Positions 1 through 6,524 are shown, numbered from the stretch's first letter. The stretch: DNA of 8,937 bases from Gemmatimonas phototrophica (GCA_945876015.1 CAMCNM010000065.1:1-8937), one strand, 5' to 3'. Program-made: numbers and translations. Notes: a model not told the origin generated them from the sequence alone.

Positions 1-40
1 AAACGGGTCAAGCGAGGGGGCGCTTCGCGCAGCGCCGCAA

Positions 41-75
41 GAAAAGGGGCCGGCCGCTGCGCTGCGGCCGGCCCC
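41..75 (-). terminator. Intrinsic (Rho-independent) terminator of the minus-strand operon
   Basis: A perfect 12-bp GC-only stem pairs 46-57 with 64-75 around a 6-nt loop. Read on the minus strand it is followed directly by TTTTC (complement of 41-45), the classic stem plus U-tract. It begins 24 nt after the stop codon of the S46 peptidase gene, as expected for the end of that transcript. A second, weaker hairpin (6-bp stem, 19-24 with 31-36) lies just beyond it without a T-tract and may back it up. Confidence 0.85.
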
Positions 76-99
76 CTGGGCTCCCGAGGGAGCGCCCGA

Positions 100-2340
100 C
101 TACTTCATGATCTCGCCCGTCCGGAGCTCGTTCACGAGGCCCTGCATGCCGTAGACCTTGTCGAGCGACTCGACGATGCCGCGGATGTCCACGGCCACCG
201 CGCGGTTCCGCTCGGGCAGGTAGATGTAATCGCCCGGGAGGCTCTCGATGTTGCCGTCGAACACGAGCCCGACTACCTCGAGCTCCTTGTCGAGCACCGG
301 AGAGCCCGAGTTGCCGCCGATGATGTCCGCGGTGAACGCGAAGTTCATCTCCGTGCTCAGGTCGAGGCCCGCGGGGGGCGGCGTCCACTTCGCGGGCAGC
401 GCCCAGGGCGACTTCGACGGGTCGGCCGCGTACTCCGTCTGGAACCCGTAGTGGCGGTCGTAGAAACCGTGGAAGGTCGAGAACGCCGGCGCCACGGTCC
501 CGTTGTACGGATAGCCCTTCACCACGCCGTCCGCGACGCGCAGCGAGAACGTCGCGTCGGGCGGCAGCATCGACGTGCCGTAGATCTCCATGCGCGCCCG
601 CCCGAGCTTCGCCGAGATGCGCTCCTCCTCGGGTCCCGTCTCGCCGAGCATCGTCTGGAACGCGCCGAAGGTCGGCAGGAGCGCGGTGATCACCGCCACG
701 GCCGGATCGGACGGGCTCAGCGAGCCACCCTCGACCGCCGCGATCGCGGTGGCCGAGTCGAACAAGACGGTGCGCGTGAGGATGTCGCCCGCGGCATCCT
801 GCGCGGTCTTCCCCTTGAGGATCTGCTGCACCCAGGGAGTGGCGTTGCCGTAGTTGTCGGAGAACTCCTGGAGGCGCGCGGCCAGGAGCGCCTGCTCGAG
901 TTCACGCGGCTTGGAGTGGATCGCCCGGAAACGGCTGCGGATCGCGGCCCCGGCCTCCGGACCACCGGCCCGCATCGCGTTCAAGGACTGGAAGCCGAGG
1001 AAGGCCCGCGCCAGCGTGGACGACTCGAAGTCCTCGTTGCTGAGCGCGAGCAACGACCCGAACCCGGCCGCCAGCGGCGTCTTCTCCTTCTGGATCTCGG
1101 CCAGCCGGGCGATCAGCCCGCCGAACTCCCTGACGCGCGCCGGCGTCGAGAGTGAATCCTGGAACGCCTGCTGCGCGCGCAGCCGCTTCGTCAGGATGAC
1201 CGGATCGGCGAGTCCGCCGAGCTGACCTGCGTACGCCTTCTGGCTGTTCGACGCGCTGAAGAACTTGTCGATCAGGTCGAGCTCCTGCGTCTCCCTCGGG
1301 TGGGTGTCCATGTAGGCCTTGTAGACGGCCATCCGGTTCTCGAGGAACTTGAGCACGCCCTTGTCGCTCACGTCGCGCCGGAACTCGAGCTCGGCGACGG
1401 TCTGGAGGCGGCTCGTGCTGCCCGGGTTGCCCACCACGAAGACCGGATCGCCCGCCTTGAGGCCGTCGTCGTCGAGCTTGAAGTATTTGTCGGACTTCAC
1501 CGGCTGGCCGCGCTCGTCGTACACGCGCCAGAACGAGTAGTCGAGGTTGTAGCGCGGATACGTGAAGTTGTCGGGATCGCCGCCGTAGAAGCCGATCTGG
1601 AGCTCGGGCGCAGTGATCAGCTTGAGGTTCGTGTAGCGCTTGAAGACGTAGGCCGAGTAGTGCCCTCCCGCGAACAGCGAGATCACCTCGACATTGATCC
1701 CCGCCGCCTCACCGCCCTTCTCCTTGGTGAGGCGCTCGGTGATCGTGCCGAAGACCTCTTCCTGCTTCTCCGCCCGATCCTCGTCGGAAACGTTGCCAAG
1801 CTTCGATTCGACCTCGTCGGTGACGTCCACGATCTCGATCAGCTGATCGACGTACGTATCCTCCACCACGCGCTCCTCGGCGCGGGTCTTCGCGTAGAGG
1901 CCGTCAGTGCTCAGGTCCTCGCTGCCCTTCTTCACCGAGGCGAGCGCTTCACGCGCGCAATGGTGATTGCTCATCATCAGGCCGTTCGGCGACACGAACG
2001 AGGCGGAGCAGTTGGGTAGACGCAGCGCGCCGAGCCGGGCGTGGTCGAACCAGGCCTGGTCGGGCGTGAAGCCGTACTCCGCCCGGAAGTAGTCCATCGG
2101 GGGGAACTCGAACGTCCACATCTTGCCGAAGTCGAACCGTCCGGCCTGGACCGTGTCGAGGTTGACCCCCAGCGGAGACGCGATCACCGCTTTGGCCGGT
2201 CCCGCCGGCGCGGCCGCCTGGGTGCCGGCGACCGGCATGGGGGCCGGTGCCGCCGGAGCTGGCGAGGACGACGCGCACGCCGTCAGGCCCAGGGAGAGCA
2301 GGGCCGCAAGGCCCATGTACGAACGAGGATTCCGCTTCAT
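100..2340 (-). CDS. S46 family serine peptidase (dipeptidyl-peptidase 7/11 type), lipoprotein
   Basis: 746 aa. S46 enzymes are chymotrypsin-fold exopeptidases that remove dipeptides from the N-terminus of oligopeptides in the periplasm or at the cell surface. The N-terminus is a lipoprotein signal (basic MKRN, hydrophobic stretch, lipobox LTAC with Cys22), followed by an Ala/Pro-rich linker to about residue 50 and the S46 domain from about 68 to 740. Family motifs are present: SNHHC (124-128, catalytic His), GGDPDNF (253-259, catalytic Asp probably Asp257) and GGNSGSP (675-681, catalytic Ser678). Eighteen residues after Ser678 lies Gly696 (FDGN). In characterised enzymes this position is Gly in DPP7 (hydrophobic P1) and Arg in DPP11 (acidic P1), so DPP7-like specificity is inferred. 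The length fits the family (about 700-750 aa). The ATG is supported by AAGGAG 9 nt upstream (2350-2355). It is last in the operon, 91 nt after the rhomboid gene, with a terminator behind it. The family is secure; the specificity is not. Confidence 0.95.
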   Translation of the reverse strand: MKRNPRSYMGLAALLSLGLTACASSSPAPAAPAPMPVAGTQAAAPAGPAKAVIASPLGVNLDTVQAGRFDFGKMWTFEFPPMDYFRAEYGFTPDQAWFDHARLGALRLPNCSASFVSPNGLMMSNHHCAREALASVKKGSEDLSTDGLYAKTRAEERVVEDTYVDQLIEIVDVTDEVESKLGNVSDEDRAEKQEEVFGTITERLTKEKGGEAAGINVEVISLFAGGHYSAYVFKRYTNLKLITAPELQIGFYGGDPDNFTYPRYNLDYSFWRVYDERGQPVKSDKYFKLDDDGLKAGDPVFVVGNPGSTSRLQTVAELEFRRDVSDKGVLKFLENRMAVYKAYMDTHPRETQELDLIDKFFSASNSQKAYAGQLGGLADPVILTKRLRAQQAFQDSLSTPARVREFGGLIARLAEIQKEKTPLAAGFGSLLALSNEDFESSTLARAFLGFQSLNAMRAGGPEAGAAIRSRFRAIHSKPRELEQALLAARLQEFSDNYGNATPWVQQILKGKTAQDAAGDILTRTVLFDSATAIAAVEGGSLSPSDPAVAVITALLPTFGAFQTMLGETGPEEERISAKLGRARMEIYGTSMLPPDATFSLRVADGVVKGYPYNGTVAPAFSTFHGFYDRHYGFQTEYAADPSKSPWALPAKWTPPPAGLDLSTEMNFAFTADIIGGNSGSPVLDKELEVVGLVFDGNIESLPGDYIYLPERNRAVAVDIRGIVESLDKVYGMQGLVNELRTGEIMK

Positions 2341-2431
2341 GGCCTTCTGCTCCTTGCTGGGACAGCCTGGGGTACAGCCGGAGATCGTGGGACAGGGATG
2401 CTACGCCGCCGACAGGCGGAGGGATCCCCGG
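2341..2431 (-). other. Gap between rhomboid and S46 peptidase genes
   Basis: This is the longest spacer within the minus-strand gene run. It contains the peptidase ribosome binding site (AAGGAG, 2350-2355) and a small 5-bp hairpin (2406-2410 with 2415-2419) without a T-tract, so there is no terminator. No convincing -35/-10 pair is visible. The peptidase could be read through from upstream or have its own weak promoter. Confidence 0.4.
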
Positions 2432-3280
2432 CTATTTGGTGGTCCGGTGCCGCCGCGACACTTCGTCCAGCACACCCCGCTCTTCGGGGGTGAGGGCGGA
2501 GATGCCCTCGGCGGAAATCTTGTCCAGCACCCGATCGACCGCATCCAAGAGGGCACCTTCGTCAGCCGTGCGCCAGACTCCCGCCCTGAGGGTGGGCGGC
2601 GGAACCGCCTCCTCATCCCTGGGGACGATCGCCAGCCTCCGAGCAGCACGCTGCGAGCGCTTCTTGAGCGCCGCCAGCCTCTCCTGCGGCCGCCAATCGG
2701 CCTTCAGGTAGGCCAAGCCGAACACGATGCCGCCCAGGTGGGCCATGTGGGCCACGCCGCCGCCGGGCTGCAGGAAGGCGGAGAGGACCGTGACGCCGAA
2801 CAGGAAGCCCATCAGGATCTTCGCCGGGACTGGGAAGATGCCCCAGATGTAGATCTGAGCGTCGGACCAGATCATCGCGAACGCGAGCATGAGCCCGTAG
2901 ACGGCCGCGGACGCGCCCTCGATCCCCGCCGAGTGAGCGAGCAGGAACGAGAGGGCCGCGCCACCCACCCCGCACCAGAGGTAGTAGCGGAAGAACTCCT
3001 TCGATCCCCATTCGCCCTCGATCGCCGCGCCGAAGAAGAACAGCACCAGCATGTTGCCCAGCAGGTGCCACAGGTCCGCATGGACGAACATGTACGTGAT
3101 CACGCCCCAGGGGCGCGTCAGGACGTGCGTGGGCTGGAAGGCGAGCCAGTCGTGAACAAGCTGCGAGGGTATGACGAGCGACGTGAGGATGAAGATCGCG
3201 ATGTTCGCGATCAGCAGGTTCTTCACCACGGGGGTGATCTGGAATCCCCCGCCGCCGAAGGTGCTCGTCCGGTATGGCAT
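2432..3280 (-). CDS. Rhomboid family intramembrane serine protease
   Basis: 282 aa. Rhomboids cleave transmembrane or membrane-proximal substrates inside the lipid bilayer. About six hydrophobic segments lie between residues 20 and 193. Diagnostic motifs are the L1-loop/TM2 motif HLLGN (His72, Asn76), the serine motif GASA (Ser124) followed by a small-residue helix, and HMAHLGG with catalytic His181. The Ser/His dyad is therefore intact and activity is expected. A soluble C-terminal tail (about 194-282) is basic, then ends in a helical segment rich in LLDAVDRVLDKIS and LTPEERGVLDEVS, the small C-terminal domain (DUF6576-like) often attached to rhomboids in Bacteroidota, Gemmatimonadota and related lineages. 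The start at 3280 has AAAGGA 8 nt upstream (3289-3294). The frame stays open to 3460, but that stretch overlaps the Ddl gene and shows no family similarity. The gene lies 23 nt after ddl, so co-transcription is likely. Its substrate is unknown. Confidence 0.95.
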   Translation of the reverse strand: MPYRTSTFGGGGFQITPVVKNLLIANIAIFILTSLVIPSQLVHDWLAFQPTHVLTRPWGVITYMFVHADLWHLLGNMLVLFFFGAAIEGEWGSKEFFRYYLWCGVGGAALSFLLAHSAGIEGASAAVYGLMLAFAMIWSDAQIYIWGIFPVPAKILMGFLFGVTVLSAFLQPGGGVAHMAHLGGIVFGLAYLKADWRPQERLAALKKRSQRAARRLAIVPRDEEAVPPPTLRAGVWRTADEGALLDAVDRVLDKISAEGISALTPEERGVLDEVSRRHRTTK

Positions 3281-3303
3281 CGCTCGTGTCCTTTCCCTCT
3301 CCC

Positions 3304-4335
3304 TCAGGAGCCCCGCGCAGCCGACCTCTGCTCGCGGCGCTCGAGCGCCAGGCGGGCGATCCTCTCGCACAACTCCGGAAACGTGATCCCCGCGGCCTTG
3401 GCCGCTTTGGGGAGAAGACTGTGCGCGGTCATCCCCGGAAGGTTGTTCGCTTCCAGGCACCAGATCCCGCCGTCTTCCCCGACCAGAAAATCGACCCGCG
3501 AGAAATCCTGGAGGCGGAGCACCCGATGCGTCCGGAGAGCCAGCTCCTTGAGACGGCCCGCGAGTTCATCTGGAATGTCGGCGGGAAAGATCTCCGCGGC
3601 CATCCCAGGCTGATACTTGCACTCGTAGTCGAAGATCTCGTTCTCAGGGATGATCTCGCCGACGGGGAGCGCTTCCTCCCCGAGGATCCCCACCGTGAAT
3701 TCCCGACCGCGGACGAAGCTCTCGAAGATGACATCGTCGTCGTATCCGTTCGCCTCCTCCACCGCGTCGCGAAGCTCTTGCATATCGTGGGCCAGTCGCA
3801 GACGCAGGGAGGAACCGCCCTGCGAGGCCTTCACGATCATGGGAAGGCCCAGGCGAGCTACGGCTTCCTCGGCGGTGGTCCCGGGACCCCTGATCCAATC
3901 CGGAGTCGGGATCCCCGCGTCGCGGAGCAACCTTTTTGTCAGATCCTTGTCCATCGCGAGCATGCAGCCCTTCGGACCGCTACCCGTGTAGGTGAGGCCG
4001 GCCATCTGGAGCAGCGACTGGAGCGTTCCGTCCTCTCCCTGCCCACCGTGGAGCGCCAGGAAGAAGACGGCCGCGTCCCTCACCTCGGCTGCGTCTGTGA
4101 GCTGGGTCGTGTCGCCGGTCTGGAGCAGGTTGAGCGCGTGCTTGCTCGGCGGACGGGAGTCCACGCCGGACTCGAGCAGCTTCTGCTCCTCGTCGCGCGA
4201 GAGCACGCCGCCGGTCGTGTCCACCGCGACCACGTCGTGGCCCGCCTGGCGCAGAGCCGCGGCGACCTGCGCACCGGAGGAGAGCGACACCTCGCGCTCG
4301 TCCGAGTTACCGCCCATCAGAACCGCGATCCTCAT
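3304..4335 (-). CDS. ddl: D-alanine--D-alanine ligase (ATP-grasp)
   Basis: 343 aa, the usual Ddl length. It joins two D-Ala using ATP to give the dipeptide that ends the peptidoglycan stem peptide, in the cytoplasm. Motifs in order: GGNSDEREVSL (8-18, with Glu13 matching E. coli DdlB Glu15), HGGQGEDG (96-103), YTGSGPKGCMLAMDK (116-130), the glycine-rich loop KASQGGSS (169-176), EFTVGILG (212-219), FDYECKY (235-241), RVDF (280-283, Arg280) and LEANNLPGMTAHSL (294-307, with Asn297 and Ser306). The residues equivalent to DdlB Glu15, Ser150, Tyr216, Arg255, Asn272 and Ser281 are all present. The glycine-rich loop is unusual: Ala170 replaces the common Pro, and Leu177-Arg178 replaces the common Val-Gly after GSS. 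The ATG overlaps the stop of the cystathionine beta-synthase gene (ATGA) and has GGGAG 7 nt upstream (4343-4347), so the upstream gene's translation probably feeds it. No MurC/MurB/FtsQ neighbours are seen, unlike the common dcw arrangement. Confidence 0.95.
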   Translation of the reverse strand: MRIAVLMGGNSDEREVSLSSGAQVAAALRQAGHDVVAVDTTGGVLSRDEEQKLLESGVDSRPPSKHALNLLQTGDTTQLTDAAEVRDAAVFFLALHGGQGEDGTLQSLLQMAGLTYTGSGPKGCMLAMDKDLTKRLLRDAGIPTPDWIRGPGTTAEEAVARLGLPMIVKASQGGSSLRLRLAHDMQELRDAVEEANGYDDDVIFESFVRGREFTVGILGEEALPVGEIIPENEIFDYECKYQPGMAAEIFPADIPDELAGRLKELALRTHRVLRLQDFSRVDFLVGEDGGIWCLEANNLPGMTAHSLLPKAAKAAGITFPELCERIARLALERREQRSAARGS

Positions 4336-5750
4336 CGGGCGGCTCCCAGCGCGAGCGAGCGCACCACGTCGTAACGGGTCACGATGCCGGAGAGGCCGCC
4401 GTTCCCGCGCACCAGGCACGCGGCGTTCGAGTGGAGCAGCATCCGGGTCGCCTCCTCGAGGTCGATGTGCCCGTCCACCACCGGATAGGGTGGCTCCATC
4501 ACCGACTCGACGGTCTGGTCGAGCAGCGCCGGACTCTCGATCACCCGGGCCATCAGCCTCTCCTCGCTCACCGATCCGACGCATTCCCCCTGCTTGATCA
4601 CGGGAAGCTGGGAAACGCCGTGCGAGGACAGCGTCGAGAGGGCCATGCGCACGGTGGTCGCGGGCTCAATCGAGATGAGCGCGGGGGTGTGGTCACCCTT
4701 GGCGCGCACCATGTCCTGCACCGTGCGCCGCCGCGGGCGCTCGAGGAAGCCGTTGTCCTTCATCCAGTCGTCGTCGTAGACCTTGCTCAGGTAGCGCTCT
4801 CCCCAGTCGCACAGCGTGGTGACGATGAACGCCTCGGGGTCGTCGATCTCCTTGGCGAGCGCGATCGCGGCGTGCGTCGTGAGCCCGGAGGAGCCACCCA
4901 CGAACAGTCCCTCTTCGCGCGCGAGCCGCCGCGCCATCCGGAACGAGTCGCCGTCGGACACCGTCACGTATTCGTCCACCATGTCGAGGTCGAGCGCGCC
5001 CGGGACCTTGTCGTTCCCGAGCCCCTCCACCTTGTACGGATGACCCTGGACCATCTGTCCAGTGTTGAAGAACGGTGCCAGCACCGATCCTTCGGGATCC
5101 ACACCGACGATGCGCACGTCCGGATTCCGCTCCTTCAGGAAGCGGGACGTTCCGGTGATCGTGCCGCCCGTGCCGGCGCCCGCGAAGAAGTGCGTGATGG
5201 CTCCTCCCGACTGTTCCCACAGCTCCGGTCCCGTCGTGCGGTAGTGCGCGTCCGGGTTGGCCTGATTGTAGAACTGGTTGGCAAGGACTGCGCCGGGGGT
5301 CTCCTTCGCGATCGCCTTCGCCTTCATCAGGTAGTTCTCGGGATGATCGGGCGGCACGGCGGTCGGTGTGATCACGACCTCGGCGCCGAATGCACGCAGC
5401 AGCTTCACCTTCTCCTGGCTCATCTTGTCCGGCATGGTGACGATGCAGTGATAGCCCTTGCTGGCCGCGGCCATCGCGAGCGCGAGACCGGTGTTACCGC
5501 TGGTGGCCTCGACGATCGTGCCGCCCCGCTTCAGGTCGCCGCGCTGCTCCGCGTCCTCGATCATCGCCTGACCGATACGATCCTTGACCGAGCCGCCCGG
5601 GTTCATGAACTCGCACTTCCCGTAGACGGGCGTACGGCAGCCATCCGTCACCCTGTGCAGGCGCACGAGCGGGGTCCAGCCCACCATGTCGAGGACCGAC
5701 TCGCAGGTCGTCCGATGCCGGCCGGGGTCACGTGCCACGGCGTCGCTCAC
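4332..5750 (-). CDS. cbs: Cystathionine beta-synthase with C-terminal CBS-domain pair
   Basis: 472 aa from a GTG start. This is a fold-type II PLP enzyme expected to condense serine (or O-acetylserine) with homocysteine or sulfide in cysteine/transsulfuration metabolism, in the cytoplasm. The PLP domain spans about 17-335: the Schiff-base lysine is in NPGGSVKDR (Lys56), the substrate loop is TSGNTG (83-88), the phosphate-binding loop is GTGGT (193-197) and a GGSSG loop lies at 285-289. EGLGNDKVP (242-250) resembles the EGIGxDxxP motif of CBS more than the matching region of cysteine synthase. Two regulatory CBS repeats follow (about 344-407 and 414-472); in other family members such modules bind adenosyl compounds. 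The heme-binding N-terminal extension of animal CBS is absent, as is usual in bacteria. The GTG at 5750 is chosen because it overlaps the preceding stop (GTGA), which implies translational coupling; no good ribosome site is seen. An in-frame start at 5810 would overlap the upstream gene by about 60 nt. Cysteine synthase with CBS domains is the main alternative. Confidence 0.92.
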   Translation of the reverse strand: MSDAVARDPGRHRTTCESVLDMVGWTPLVRLHRVTDGCRTPVYGKCEFMNPGGSVKDRIGQAMIEDAEQRGDLKRGGTIVEATSGNTGLALAMAAASKGYHCIVTMPDKMSQEKVKLLRAFGAEVVITPTAVPPDHPENYLMKAKAIAKETPGAVLANQFYNQANPDAHYRTTGPELWEQSGGAITHFFAGAGTGGTITGTSRFLKERNPDVRIVGVDPEGSVLAPFFNTGQMVQGHPYKVEGLGNDKVPGALDLDMVDEYVTVSDGDSFRMARRLAREEGLFVGGSSGLTTHAAIALAKEIDDPEAFIVTTLCDWGERYLSKVYDDDWMKDNGFLERPRRRTVQDMVRAKGDHTPALISIEPATTVRMALSTLSSHGVSQLPVIKQGECVGSVSEERLMARVIESPALLDQTVESVMEPPYPVVDGHIDLEEATRMLLHSNAACLVRGNGGLSGIVTRYDVVRSLALGAAR

Positions 5751-6109
5751 AGAGAGAGCGCCGAATCGGGCCGCGGTCGCTTGGAGAACGTGATCGGCAC
5801 CTCGGCCCACGCTTCGATCCGCTTGCCCTTCTTCCGCGCGGGACTGAAACGCATTTCACGCGCGCCCGCGATCGCGGCGGAGTCGAACGCCATCTGGCCG
5901 CTCGACTGGAGGACCTCCACGCTGTCCACCCTCCCCAGCTCGGTGACCCGGACGCGGAGTATCGTCTCGCCTTCCACGTCGGAGTCCCAGAGCTCGAGAG
6001 GGTAGGCGATGGGTACCTGCGTGTAGAGCGGCGCCGGGCTCTCGATCTGCTGCTCGCCGGCGCAGCCTGCGAGCACGCACAGCAGGAGCGCGAGTACTGG
6101 GCCCGGCAT
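5747..6109 (-). CDS. Small lipoprotein with TonB C-terminal-like domain
   Basis: 120 aa, first gene of the minus-strand operon. The N-terminus is a short lipoprotein signal with lipobox LAGC (Cys16), giving a mature protein starting CAGEQQ. Ala/Gly at +2/+3 with no Asp at +2 fits outer-membrane sorting by the E. coli rule, which may not hold here. Residues about 27-112 resemble the TonB C-terminal/energy-transducer fold: YPLELWDSDVEGETILRV (strand and turn), VTELGRVDSVEVLQSSG, AFDSAAIAGAREMRFSPA, then a final strand AEVPITF. Classical TonB has a transmembrane anchor and a long Pro-rich spacer; both are missing, so coupling to ExbB/ExbD is doubtful. A structural or peptidoglycan-associated role is possible. 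The ATG at 6109 has AAGGAA 3-4 nt upstream (6113-6118). An in-frame extension to 6235 has no such site and would bury the signal peptide. Its stop overlaps the CBS start (GTGA). Confidence 0.85.
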   Translation of the reverse strand: MPGPVLALLLCVLAGCAGEQQIESPAPLYTQVPIAYPLELWDSDVEGETILRVRVTELGRVDSVEVLQSSGQMAFDSAAIAGAREMRFSPARKKGKRIEAWAEVPITFSKRPRPDSALSL

Positions 6110-6141
6110 GACTTCCTTCAAGGGTACTCCGACTCGGCTGT

Positions 6142-6186
6142 GACGGCTGCGGTTCAGACGGCCGCGGTCTGGACGGCCGCTCGGAT
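6142..6186. repeat. Three imperfect 15-bp tandem repeats upstream of the lipoprotein gene
   Basis: Three consecutive 15-bp units, at 6142-6156, 6157-6171 and 6172-6186, each begin gacggc(t/c)gc and then diverge. The block begins 33 nt upstream of the lipoprotein ATG. Unit 2 lies in a dyad, with cagac at 6155-6159 and gtctg at 6167-6171. The position fits a regulator-binding site or leader structure for the operon, but this is inference; short GC-rich repeats also arise by slippage. Confidence 0.45.
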
Positions 6187-6342
6187 TCTCTACCCGCGAT
6201 CCCGATGCGAAGCTCCCCCGGGGAGGCGTAGGCACGGACGACCCTCACGAGCAGCTTCGCGTCCCAACCAAGCATTGACAACTTTTTCGCCACGCTTCGG
6301 GAGCCGGCCGATGCCGACTTCATCGGGTCCTGTGAAGCACCC

Positions 6343-6356
6343 CAGCGGGCCCGCTG
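6343..6356. promoter_or_regulatory. 14-bp perfect palindrome, possible operator
   Basis: The sequence cagcgggcccgctg equals its own reverse complement. It lies 144 bp before the HNH start and 233 bp before the lipoprotein start. It could bind a dimeric regulator or form a cruciform. In GC-rich DNA such a palindrome can occur by chance, so function is only a possibility. Confidence 0.25.
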
Positions 6357-6454
6357 AATCTCACCGGCGGCTCCCGCACCTGTTTTTCGCCTCCCGCGAC
6401 GACTTCAACGCTTACGGCGCCTCCCAAAAGCCTCCGCTACAGCCGTTTAGATTT

Positions 6455-6524
6455 GGAGGTGGGATTGTTTGGGGTTGGCTTGCTCAAAGGGGGGATTCCA
6501 TGGCCACCGCCGCGCTCATCCTGA
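6455..6524 (+). promoter_or_regulatory. Strong Shine-Dalgarno with possible 19-codon leader overlapping the HNH start
   Basis: GGAGGT at 6455-6460 is an excellent ribosome binding site, but it lies 39 nt before the HNH ATG, too far to serve it directly. Four nt after it a TTG (6465) opens a 19-codon frame ending in TGA at 6522-6524, overlapping the HNH start in another frame. An in-frame ATT at 6464 could instead extend the HNH protein by 12 residues. Either a coupled leader or an unused site is possible. Confidence 0.2.

Larger units (their letters stand above)
6110..6499. other. Divergent intergenic region between lipoprotein operon and HNH gene
   Basis: These 390 bp should hold promoters for both the minus-strand operon and the plus-strand nuclease. 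I see a tandem repeat block near the lipoprotein start (6142-6186), a perfect 14-bp palindrome (6343-6356), and a consensus TTGACA at 6275-6280 on the plus strand. Seventeen bases after that hexamer the sequence is CGGGAG, so no matching -10 is visible. A T-rich 9-mer (tttttcgcc) occurs at 6283 and again exactly 100 bp later at 6383. Several frames cross this stretch openly, as GC-rich DNA often does, but none has coding motifs. I recognise no RNA gene and assign no promoter with confidence. Confidence 0.5.

Noticed and set aside
451..2019. Long plus-strand open frames opposite the S46 peptidase
   Set aside because: Same shadow effect: no motifs or ribosome sites, while the minus strand encodes a full family member.
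2406..2419. Terminator between rhomboid and peptidase genes
   Set aside because: Only a 5-bp stem, with no T-tract on either strand.
3281..3460. Longer rhomboid start at 3460
   Set aside because: The extra 60 residues overlap ddl and are low-complexity. The start at 3280 has a good ribosome site.
3304..4584. Longer Ddl start at 4584
   Set aside because: It would add 83 residues inside the CBS coding region with no Ddl similarity. The ATG at 4335 begins directly at the canonical Ddl N-terminus and overlaps the CBS stop.
3304..5750. CBS plus ATP-grasp pair read as a D-cycloserine-like biosynthetic cluster
   Set aside because: The ATP-grasp protein keeps all Ddl catalytic residues and the PLP enzyme has a CBS-domain tail. 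No arginase-like, racemase, heme-enzyme or transporter partners are present.
4431..6005. Long plus-strand open frame opposite CBS and the lipoprotein
   Set aside because: Composition is Arg/His-rich, as in antisense frames of GC-rich genes. The opposite strand carries clear PLP-enzyme motifs.
6275..6303. Promoter for the HNH gene based on TTGACA at 6275
   Set aside because: No acceptable -10 at 16-18 bp (CGGGAG at 17), and it lies more than 200 bp from the gene.
6283..6391. 9-mer tttttcgcc repeated exactly 100 bp apart
   Set aside because: Two copies of a 9-mer without flanking similarity are weak evidence for a repeat element.
5732..6499. Plus-strand frame open for 256 codons ahead of the HNH ATG
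   Set aside because: It runs antisense through the end of the CBS gene and the lipoprotein gene, has no family motifs, and the DUF222 similarity begins only after 6500.
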